NCBI GenBank assembly: GCA_020627525.1
Contig: JAHDGP010000044.1
Location: 1-17,140 of the forward strand
Source of the DNA: Bacteroidota bacterium
GTDB lineage: Bacteria; Bacteroidota; Bacteroidia; Chitinophagales; UBA2359
Length of the DNA: 17,140 nucleotides
Direction of reading: 5' to 3'
In this document: positions 8,594 through 16,800 of the stretch, one piece after another
Numbering within the stretch: the stretch's first letter is position 1
Layout: each line of letters starts with the position of its first letter
The notes under the pieces: generated by a model
Database searches by the model: none
What the model saw: the letters and a program-made list of their open reading frames with translations, nothing else
Told to the model about the DNA's origin: nothing
Position numbers and translations under genes: made by a program

Positions 8594-8694
8594 GCGTAAC
8601 TGACGTCATCTCAGAATTTTTTGGAATGAAATGTAAGAAAATGTCTGAGATCCCCTAACGACTACAACTCAAACACAGCGCAAAAGCCAGACCC
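8594..8694 (+). repeat. Stem-loop intergenic repeat, copy B
   Basis: Second copy of the repeat at 7008-7109, in the same orientation. Its arms ATCTCAGA (8608-8615) and TCTGAGAT (8644-8651) are a perfect 8-bp inverted repeat, with possible extension by T-A pairs inward. It lies between two convergent genes (lipoprotein and the minus-strand gene ending at 8716), so it could also act as a two-way transcription stop, although no long T-tract follows the stem. The 150-bp gap 8566-8715 holds nothing else that I can see. Confidence 0.8.
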
Positions 8695-8715
8695 AAAACT
8701 AAATCATCCACAAAT

Positions 8716-10200
8716 TCATAATTCAAAACCAAGCTCTTCGAGTTTCTGTTCAAACCAATTAGAAAGCTTAATCGGTTTTTTCAAAATATTTTTCATTTCT
8801 TTTAATGCTTTTTCCTTATCGGAGCGGTAAGTTCTTGACAAATTTTTAAGAGCATCCAATTTTTTGATAGCTTTTGCAAAGTTGTAATACTCTAGCCATT
8901 TAAGGTTTGGTATTGATTTCGTTCTATTTCGGTTCAAAATTTTAATAAAACCAGTTACTCTGCTATCAACAGGTTCTTCGATTTCATATGTTGAGCGTAA
9001 CAAAACAGTATAATCATCAAATCGTAAAGCATAATTTGAATAAGTTCCTTTCTTTTGCCGACTTAAAACTTCAATGGCTTTCTTAAAATCCTTATTAAAA
9101 AAATGGAAGACTCCATAAACATGATTTCTTGTACTACTTCGATACTCAGGACTAGCTTTTTTGGTAACTTCTTTAATTATTTCTTCAGCTTCTTTTTCTG
9201 TAAACCTTAATTCATCTGTTCGGTTCATTCTTGTTGTAGCATAATTGCATAAATTTTTGATATGCTGAATAGGAATAAAACCTCCTTCTTGAAGCAAGTT
9301 GTTTTCATAGCGATAAAAATAATCTTTAATAATTTCTTTGCGATATTCAGATTTGTTTTCAGGAAATTTTCTGATTTTTTGAAGACATATTGTGTACAAA
9401 TAGTTGAACATTTTTTTCTGCTCCTCAATTGCCAATTTTTCTTTTTTATTAGTCAATAGTTCTCTAAGTTCAGTAGCTTTTTTGAAATCTCCTTCTAACA
9501 TTTGAATACAAGTTACATAAACCTGAGCGATCAATTCGATGCCTTTTCTTTTAAGAACCAACTTGGTAATTTCTTGCATTTCTAGTTTTATTTCCTCTTC
9601 AATCTCTTCCGCCTTTTCTATAATTATCCAATAGCGATTTAGTAAAATACAGTAAAGTTGCATCCTTCTAAGTAATGAATAATTGGTAAAAGAGTCAAAC
9701 ATACCCTTAAAATCTGTTTCGTATTTTTCTTTGTTAGAGACAAATTCAATCTGCATAAAACCGTTCCAAAGTTCATACTTGGTTTTTTCCAATGTAATGC
9801 TTTCCTTACCTTCAAACTCTCTATTCGCTTTATTAAGTACTTTTTTAAAATAATTTTGATTGCCCCTTTCTGCCAAAAAATGGATCAAGTGATATTGTTT
9901 GTCTTTTTTAAATTGAAGAAAGGCACAGTATTCTTCCAAGTACTTTAGCAATTCATATCTTAATTTGGCAAAGGTGTGCTTACCTACTTTCTTAGGATAA
10001 ATTTTTTCTGCCAATTGGTGTAAATCCAATTGCGTTTTTCTCCAATTATAGTTTGCTTTTTGGTAACATTCCTTTATTAGTACATAAAGTTGTAAGCATT
10101 GTTTTTTTGCCTTCATGAAATGTATTAGGTATTGTTCAAAATTCAAAAATTCTTCTTTGTCTAATAAAATACACAAGTCAAAAATTTTTATCCGTTCCAT
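8716..10200 (-). CDS. Large alpha-helical protein, TPR-like, unknown function
   Basis: This 494-aa cytoplasmic protein has no signal peptide or membrane segment. I chose the ATG at 10198-10200 (MERIKIFDLCILLDKEEF); the frame extends three codons upstream only to a TTG. The whole length is Lys/Glu-rich and predicted helical by eye, with repeated helix pairs such as KYLEEYCAFLQFKKDKQYHLI, IEKAEEIEEEIKLEMQEITK and AIEVLSRQKKGTYSNYALRF, reminiscent of tetratricopeptide-like solenoids. The opening (a leucine-rich helix, then LDKEEFLNFEQYL) and about 500-aa length recall helical proteins common in Saprospiraceae genomes without assigned function. It is divergent from the metallopeptidase at 10347 and convergent with the lipoprotein. 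I name no function. Confidence 0.8.
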   Translation of the reverse strand: MERIKIFDLCILLDKEEFLNFEQYLIHFMKAKKQCLQLYVLIKECYQKANYNWRKTQLDLHQLAEKIYPKKVGKHTFAKLRYELLKYLEEYCAFLQFKKDKQYHLIHFLAERGNQNYFKKVLNKANREFEGKESITLEKTKYELWNGFMQIEFVSNKEKYETDFKGMFDSFTNYSLLRRMQLYCILLNRYWIIIEKAEEIEEEIKLEMQEITKLVLKRKGIELIAQVYVTCIQMLEGDFKKATELRELLTNKKEKLAIEEQKKMFNYLYTICLQKIRKFPENKSEYRKEIIKDYFYRYENNLLQEGGFIPIQHIKNLCNYATTRMNRTDELRFTEKEAEEIIKEVTKKASPEYRSSTRNHVYGVFHFFNKDFKKAIEVLSRQKKGTYSNYALRFDDYTVLLRSTYEIEEPVDSRVTGFIKILNRNRTKSIPNLKWLEYYNFAKAIKKLDALKNLSRTYRSDKEKALKEMKNILKKPIKLSNWFEQKLEELGFEL

Positions 10201-10218
10201 TTTAAGCAATTTTAATTA

Positions 10219-10259
10219 TTGTTATAAATTGACAATCAATAATTTAATATTTATAACAA
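10219..10259. promoter_or_regulatory. Perfect 11-bp inverted repeat between divergent genes, operator candidate
   Basis: TTGTTATAAAT (10219-10229) and ATTTATAACAA (10249-10259) are exact reverse complements separated by 19 nt. The spacer contains a smaller palindrome, ATTGA-CAA-TCAAT. The site sits 19 bp upstream of the minus-strand gene and 87 bp upstream of the metallopeptidase. A sigma70-like TTGACA-N17-TATAAC (10229-10257) overlaps it, but Bacteroidota promoters rarely have this form. The symmetry suits binding by a dimeric regulator acting on one or both genes. Confidence 0.45.
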
Positions 10260-10292
10260 CTCAAATATAAGAAATAAAACAAATTTATATAC

Positions 10293-10323
10293 TTTAGTAA
10301 ATGGAAGCTTGAATTTAGATTTG
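10293..10323 (+). promoter_or_regulatory. Bacteroidota-type promoter candidate for metallopeptidase gene
   Basis: TAGATTTG at 10316-10323 fits the Bacteroidota -7 consensus TAnnTTTG exactly. A TTTA at 10293-10296, 19 nt upstream, is one base from the -33 TTTG. Transcription would begin near 10328-10331, leaving an AT-rich leader of about 15-20 nt before the ATG at 10347, which also argues against the in-frame GTG at 10323 as a start. Confidence 0.45.
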
Positions 10324-10346
10324 TGCAAAACAAAACACAAATCAAA

Positions 10347-13300
10347 ATGCTTAAACATCTAATAACATTAATCAAAATTAGAAGCTTGTTATTCGTTTTA
10401 CCAATTCTAAGTTTTGCCCAATCAGAACAAGCTACAAGAGCTTTTAACCAATTAGCAAAAAAAGAAAGTAATCGTGAGTGGATAGAAATGAAATCAATGG
10501 AAAGAATTGACGCTTCTTCATTTATTGAAAAAGCCAAGTTTATTTGGGATTTACCTGACTCAGATGAGCTTACAATTAAAAAAACTGAAACTGATGATTT
10601 GGGTTGGACACATTATCGACTACAACAAAAACACAATGGCATTCCAGTAGAATTTAGCCAGTATATTCTTCATGAAAAAGAGGGGCTTATAGAAAAAGCC
10701 AATGGTCATTTGGTGGGCAATCTAACAATAACAACAACACCTAGCCTATCAGGTATTGAAGCAACACAAATTTTATTGGACCATACAAATGCTACAAAAT
10801 ATGCTTGGGAAGATGAAACTATGGAGAAAATGCTCAAAAGTATTCAAAAAGATTCTCTCGCAACTTACTGCCCCAAAGAAGAACTTGTAATTGTTTCTTC
10901 AACTTTTGATAACAATCCAGAAAATTATCGATTGGCATACAAAATTGATATTTTTTCTTTAGAGCCTTACAATCGCAATTACTTTTATGTTGATGCCCAT
11001 ACTGGAGAAATTATCAACAAATTAACAAGAATCCACGAGAATGATGCGACAGGGGTTGCCAATACCAATTATTATGGAACAGTAAATATAAAAACAACTG
11101 CGCACAATAATACATATCGTTTAAGAGAAACTGGACGAGGAAATGGGATTGAAACTTTTACAAGTAATAATACTTATGCTCATCCTACTATTGACATTAC
11201 TGATATTGATAATTATTGGTATACCAATAGTGATATTACAGGTTGTGAGGCTCATTGGGGCAGCGAAAAAGTCTATGATTATTTTTTAGATAAACACAAT
11301 CGAGACAGTTATGATAATCAAGGAGCCAAAATACAAAGTTGGGTCAATTATGGTGTAAATTATGTAAATGCTTTTTGGAATGGTTCCTATATGACCTATG
11401 GTGATGGTAATGACTCTTCTTATGGTGCATTGACCTGTTTGGATGTAGTTGGGCATGAAATTACACATGCTATTACTGAAAGAACGGCAGGTCTTATTTA
11501 TTCTTATGAATCAGGGGCACTCAACGAATCTTTCTCTGATATTTTCGGTGCATTAGTAGAGTTTGAACACGACCCCAACGGTGGAGATTGGTATATGGGA
11601 GAAGATGCCAACCTATCTGGAAATGGATTTAGAAATTTAAGCAACCCCAATGCAAAACAACATCCCGATACTTATAATGGTACTTATTGGTATGCTGGAA
11701 GTGGAGACAATGGAGGTGTTCATTATAACAGTGGAGTCCAAAATTTTTGGTTCTACCTTTTGGCTCAAGGTGGCTCAGGAACCAATGACAATGGAGATAA
11801 TTATAATGTATCTGCTATTGGTAAAACAAAAGCAGCAAAAATAGCTTTCCGAAACTTAACAGTTTATTTGACACCAACTTCCAATTATGCTGCGGCAAGA
11901 AATGGAGCAATTCAGGCTGCCACAGATTTGTATGGTGCTAATTCCAATGAAGTTCAGCAAGTAACAAACGCTTGGTGTGCAGTCGGAGTGGGTACTTGTT
12001 ACAGTGCACCAAATGGACAGTTAACTTTGACCTCACCCAATGGTGGCGAAACGCTTACCCAAAGCACAACTCACTACATTACTTGGAACTCAACTGGTAC
12101 AGTTGGGAATGTTGTAAAATTACAATATTCTATCAATGGTGGTGCAACGTGGACCACCATAACATCTGGTACTTCCAACGATGGTAGTCGCTCTTGGTCG
12201 GTTCCTAATGTTACAACCACTCTTGCTAGAGTTAGAGTCACTTCAACAAGTAATAATGCTATAACTGATAAAAGCAATACCAATTTCAAAATTGAGGCTC
12301 CAACACCTCCACCACCTAATAATTGCAATGCTAATTCCTTGGAATTGGGACAAGATGTTTATTTACCCAATGGAGGTTCTGTAACTCTTTCAACAGGCTT
12401 ACAAAATATGGCTTACACGCTTTGGGATTACAATGGCTCATTGATTAGCAATAATAGTAGTGTTTCAGTTAATAACACTGGAACTTATTATGCTGCTGTT
12501 GCTGATTCTTGTGGCAATACTGCGAATGATAGTATTCAAGTTCTGCCAGAAACTAGTACTTTAACCAATGTTTGGCCTGGAGATATGAACTTTGATGGCG
12601 TTGTTGATTTCAGAGATTTTGATCCTTATGGTCTCCATTTTGGGCAAACAGGTGCTCTTCGGACCAATCAAGGAAATACCTGGTATCCACATCCATCTTC
12701 TGACTGGAATGGAACACAAATTAATGGCGCAAATGTAAAACATGTGGACGCAAACGGTAGTGGAATAATTGATTTATCTGATGGGCATGCTGTCAATTAT
12801 AATTATGGCAAAACTCACAATGACTCTCCTATTCAAGCTACTCCAGTTTTAATGGGACAAAGTCCTATTGAGATTACATTACAACCCACTGTTGTTCCAA
12901 CATTTAATGGCAATAATCAACTATCTTTTGATATTGTTTTGAATAACGTTACAGGGAATGATTTAGCATTTTATGGTGGTTATTTTACCATTGATTACGC
13001 TGATCCTAATAGTGTTGCTTCTAATCCACAAATTGACTTAAGCAATACTTGGTTGGGTACATTGAATGAAAACTTGCTTTACATTTCTAACATAGATTCA
13101 AGTAACCAACAAATTCAAATAGGAATTACCCGTATTGATCATGCAAATGTCATTGGTTCAGGTTCCATAGGGAAAATTACTTTTGATATTGCTAATACTG
13201 CCTTTTCTGATAATGCTACATTAGATTTTGAAGTGAGTAATATTGATTTTCACAACAGTGAAGCCACTGATCTATCTATCGCTACAGATGCTGTTACTTT

Positions 13301-13631
13301 AAATTTCAATACAGATATCTGTCCAGATGATTTAACAATTGACTACAGTACTTATTTACCAGGTATTCATCAAGTGAGTGAAAACATTCTCACCAATGGA
13401 CCTGTTAACATTCAAAACGGGCAAAGTGTATTTTTCAAAGGTGATCAAATTACTCTCAATGAAGCATTTAGTATTCAAACTGGAGCAAACTTTAGTGCCA
13501 CTATTGATCCTTGTGATGCCAATAGTTTGATTTCAAACAAAGATAAAAACAAACTCCAATTGCATTTATTGCCTAATATTATAGAAATAAAATCGGAAGG
13601 ATACCGACATTATTATATTTTGGGGAATTAA
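10347..13631 (+). CDS. Secreted M4 (thermolysin-like) metallopeptidase with dockerin- and cohesin-like modules
   Basis: This is a 1094-aa exported zinc endopeptidase. Order of parts: signal peptide 1-25 (ends SFAQ); FTP/PepSY-type propeptide about 30-230; M4 catalytic domain about 240-550; a Kre9/KNH-like beta domain 557-650 (LTSPNGGE, ITW, SINGGATW); a proline linker (PTPPPP); Ig-like about 657-735; dockerin-like about 742-827 (GDMNFDG, DANGSG); cohesin-like about 845-990 (AFYGGYFTIDY, GSGSIGKITFDI); a '3-coathanger stack' domain about 992-1058. Catalytic residues are all present: HEITH (H370, E371, H374), third zinc ligand E394 in GALNESFSD, and D454/H459 in DNGGVH, with spacing as in thermolysin. 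The end, LHLLPN at 1073-1077 plus 17 residues, looks like the start of a T9SS type A sorting domain that breaks off. It probably degrades extracellular protein; its tail partner is unknown. Confidence 0.93.
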   Translation: MLKHLITLIKIRSLLFVLPILSFAQSEQATRAFNQLAKKESNREWIEMKSMERIDASSFIEKAKFIWDLPDSDELTIKKTETDDLGWTHYRLQQKHNGIPVEFSQYILHEKEGLIEKANGHLVGNLTITTTPSLSGIEATQILLDHTNATKYAWEDETMEKMLKSIQKDSLATYCPKEELVIVSSTFDNNPENYRLAYKIDIFSLEPYNRNYFYVDAHTGEIINKLTRIHENDATGVANTNYYGTVNIKTTAHNNTYRLRETGRGNGIETFTSNNTYAHPTIDITDIDNYWYTNSDITGCEAHWGSEKVYDYFLDKHNRDSYDNQGAKIQSWVNYGVNYVNAFWNGSYMTYGDGNDSSYGALTCLDVVGHEITHAITERTAGLIYSYESGALNESFSDIFGALVEFEHDPNGGDWYMGEDANLSGNGFRNLSNPNAKQHPDTYNGTYWYAGSGDNGGVHYNSGVQNFWFYLLAQGGSGTNDNGDNYNVSAIGKTKAAKIAFRNLTVYLTPTSNYAAARNGAIQAATDLYGANSNEVQQVTNAWCAVGVGTCYSAPNGQLTLTSPNGGETLTQSTTHYITWNSTGTVGNVVKLQYSINGGATWTTITSGTSNDGSRSWSVPNVTTTLARVRVTSTSNNAITDKSNTNFKIEAPTPPPPNNCNANSLELGQDVYLPNGGSVTLSTGLQNMAYTLWDYNGSLISNNSSVSVNNTGTYYAAVADSCGNTANDSIQVLPETSTLTNVWPGDMNFDGVVDFRDFDPYGLHFGQTGALRTNQGNTWYPHPSSDWNGTQINGANVKHVDANGSGIIDLSDGHAVNYNYGKTHNDSPIQATPVLMGQSPIEITLQPTVVPTFNGNNQLSFDIVLNNVTGNDLAFYGGYFTIDYADPNSVASNPQIDLSNTWLGTLNENLLYISNIDSSNQQIQIGITRIDHANVIGSGSIGKITFDIANTAFSDNATLDFEVSNIDFHNSEATDLSIATDAVTLNFNTDICPDDLTIDYSTYLPGIHQVSENILTNGPVNIQNGQSVFFKGDQITLNEAFSIQTGANFSATIDPCDANSLISNKDKNKLQLHLLPNIIEIKSEGYRHYYILGN

Positions 13632-13654
13632 TAAGATTTTCTCCTTCGTTGCTT

Positions 13655-13695
13655 GCTGCCTTCGAGTTTTCATCCTGCGGATGACCTCAGGCAGC
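13655..13695. repeat. Nested palindrome (stem-loop element)
   Basis: Outer arms GCTGCCT (13655-13661) and AGGCAGC (13689-13695) pair perfectly. GAG (13664-13666) can pair with CTC (13686-13688), and CATCC-TGC-GGATG (13671-13683) forms the tip. The size and position (24 bp after a gene that looks truncated) resemble dispersed intergenic palindromes. It has no T-tract, so it is not a typical terminator. Confidence 0.7.
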
Positions 13696-13745
13696 GTTAA
13701 ATTGAAAACGATCAATTCTTTCTAACTTGAGAATTGCTGAAATTG

Positions 13746-13766
13746 AAAAATGCTTTTACGCTTTTT
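13746..13766 (+). terminator. Weak intrinsic terminator candidate
   Basis: AAAAA, a bulged T, then GC pairs with GCTTTTT around a TTTTAC loop, followed by ATTTTC. The stem is short and AT-rich, 115 bp after the stop of the first metallopeptidase gene. It could separate the two transcripts, but chance pairing in AT-rich DNA is possible. Confidence 0.3.
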
Positions 13767-13826
13767 ATTTTCAAACAACTTCAACTGTATTTACAACTAT
13801 TATTTAAATCACTAAAAATCTTAAAA

Positions 13827-16800
13827 ATGCTAACAAGAAACCTCCTTTCTGTCTTTTGGATTTTACCCTGGCTATTAATGCCATTGACTCTTAAAGCACA
13901 GAGCGAAAAAGCCAAAGCTGCTTTTGCAGAAATAGCTAATTCCCAAAGTACAAATGAGTTCATTTGGGTGAAACCAGAAGCACAAATATCTAAAGCAGCT
14001 TATTTGGATAAAACCAAAGAAATTTTTGATCTAACCACTCACTCAACGTTAGTGGAAACAAAACAACACATTGATAAAGTAAGCATTACTCACAGCCGTT
14101 TCCAACAGCAATACAAAGGCATTCCAATTGAAGGAGCAGAGTATTTGCTTCATGAAAAAGAAGGCTTTATACAAACAAGTAATGGATACTTGTTAAGTGG
14201 ACTTAATTTAGAAATAAACCCAAGTCTCACAGAGGTAGATGCCCTGTCTTTATTGCTTGAACAAATTGGAGCCGAGCTGTACGCCTGGGAAGATGAAACA
14301 ATGGAAACCCTTATCAAACATCAAAAAGAAGATAAAAATGCAAGTCATTACCCAAAAGGGAAGCTTTCTATTGTTTCTCCAAACGAAAATGGCTTTGATA
14401 AAAATCCAAATAATTACCAACTGGTTTACGCTTTTGATGTATATGCCTTAGAACCTCACACTGCTTTTACTTACTATGTGAATGCACATACAGCGGAAAT
14501 CATTAATAAAGATCCTCTAATACATGAATGTGGATTTACAGGAGATGCTGCAACTCACTATTATGGTACTCATACAATTAACACCAATTATGACGGAAGC
14601 AATTACATCTTGCGAGATTGTGCCAGAAACATTGAAACTTTTGATGCCAATGGAACATTCAATACACCTATCAATGACATTACCGATTCGGACAATAATT
14701 GGACAGGAAATTCAGAAAAATCTGGTGTAACGGCTCATTGGATTACTGGAAAATGCCATGACTATTTCTTAAATACCCACAACAGAAATGGTTATGATGG
14801 CTACTTTGGAAAATTGATGACTTGGGTAAATTATGGCAATAGCATAAATGCAAGCTGGATAAATGGATTTTTGAAGTTTGGAAATGGCGATGGACAAACG
14901 CTTGGACCAATGACCACCATAGATATTGTTGGACACGAATACAGTCATGGTGTAGTTGAACATACGGCAAACCTAAAATACAAGTTTGAGCCTGGCGCAC
15001 TCAATGAATCCTTTGCCGATATTTTTGGAACCATCATTGAATTCAAAAACGATCCTGGCAACTTTGATTGGCTAATGGGTGAAGATGCCAGCCTGACCGG
15101 AACTCCTAGTCGTTCTTTAAGTGATCCAAATGCTTATGAGCAACCAGATACTTATATGGGAAATCATTGGTACATAGGCGGAGGCGACAATGGTGGCGTA
15201 CACAAAAACAGCGGTGTACAAAACCATTGGTTTTATTTATTATCCAATGGGGGTTCAGGAACGAATGATAATGAGTACAGTTATACTGTAAATGCCATTG
15301 GAATAGATAAAGCGGCAAACATCGTCTATAAAACCCTCAATGATTATTTGACACGTAATAGTAAATATACAGATGCAGTAACTACATCTATACAGGCTGC
15401 CACTGATTTATTTGGAGCCAATTCTTTTGAAGTACAACAAGTAATAGAAGCTTGGTGTGCAGTTGGTTTAGGCGATTGTAGTGGAAACACTTATGGAACT
15501 CTTACACTGACTGCGCCAAATGGTGGAGAAACATATAATCAGGGCATTATTTCACCTATTGCTTGGAACAGGACAGGGAATATTAACAACATAACCTTAG
15601 AGTTTTCTCTCAACGGTGGAAGTACTTGGCAATTAATAACAGACAATACACCCAATGATGGAAACTATGATTGGAATGTTCCTGCTTATGCTACAACAGT
15701 CGCTATTGTGCAAATTACAGCAAATGATAACAATACCATTTCAGATGTGAGCGATGAATATTTTACAATTCAACCTTGTGATGTAGTAGCGGATTTTGTG
15801 GCGAGTACGGATACTATTTGCGAAGGAAGCTCAGTTACTTTTACGAATTTGAGTACGGGTAATATTACTGGTTTTGAATGGCAAGTCAATGGTAATTTGG
15901 TGGGAACTAGTAGTAATTTGACTTATACTTTTAATCAAACTGGAAATAATACAGTTGAATTAAGAGCTTTGAATGGTGGAGTTTGTTCAGATTTTTATGA
16001 GATGGGTATTTTTGTTGAAATGGGAGCAGATGCTAATTTTACTTATAATGTTAATGGGTTGGCAATAAGTTTAAATGCTCCTGTAAATTCAAGCGAAACT
16101 ATTTACAACTGGACTTTGGGAGATGGTACAACTAAAAATAATTCTGTTGTTTATCATGGTTATGATAACTCAGGAAGTTATCAAATATGTCTGTCAGTAA
16201 GCAATGAAAATTGCACCGAAAATCATTGTAAAAACATCAACTTAACAGGCCAATTCTCTTGTCTTACAAATGATTCACTGGCTTTGGTGGCTTTGTACAA
16301 TTCAACAGATGGTCCTAATTGGACTAATTCATGGAATTTATCACAGCCTATAAGTACATGGAATGGAGTTAATCTTACAACTAATAATTGTAATATTCAA
16401 TCTTTAAGTTTACAGAATAATCAATTAAACGGTCAAATTCCAGAAGCATTATATACCCTTTCATATATATATTCTTTAGGATTGACAAGTAATCAGTTAA
16501 CTGGAAAAATTTCGTCAAGTATTGGCAACCTAAGTAATTTGCGTCATTTATTTCTAGGTCAAAATCTGCTTTCTGGAATAATACCTAACGAGCTAGGAAG
16601 TTTATCTGCTCTAGAGTCTCTTTATCTTCACGGTAATGGATTATCTGGAAACATACCAGTGGAATTAGGAAATCTTTCTAATCTAAAAATTCTGTATCTT
16701 CAAAATAATAATTTATCTGGAAATATACCAGTTGAATTGGGTAACCTATCTGACTTACAAAATATGTATCTTGTGAACAACCAGCTTTCAGGGAACATTC

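Larger units (their letters stand above)
13632..13826. other. 195-bp intergenic region with nested hairpins
   Basis: Between the two metallopeptidase genes. It holds the stem-loop at 13655-13695, a 7-bp inverted repeat (CAATTCT at 13713-13719 with AGAATTG at 13730-13736), and a terminator-like A/T stem at 13746-13766. The last 60 bp are AT-rich leader. The local GC-richer stretch 13641-13696 stands out from its surroundings and looks inserted. No gene is seen. Confidence 0.5.

Noticed and set aside
10229..10257. Classical TTGACA-N17-TATAAC promoter
   Set aside because: It fits a proteobacterial sigma70 consensus well but overlaps the inverted repeat and does not fit Bacteroidota promoter rules; a TAnnTTTG site at 10316-10323 is a better candidate. 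Kept only as a note.
13572..13680. Frameshift as the cause of the shortened metallopeptidase tail
   Set aside because: I read both other forward frames after LHLLPN. One stops at once; the other gives about 30 codons with no sorting-domain motifs. Truncation or replacement fits better than a one-base shift.
14239..15318. Several short open frames on both strands in 14239-15318
   Set aside because: All lie within the long uninterrupted metallopeptidase frame starting at 13827, which carries HEYSH and other active-site motifs.
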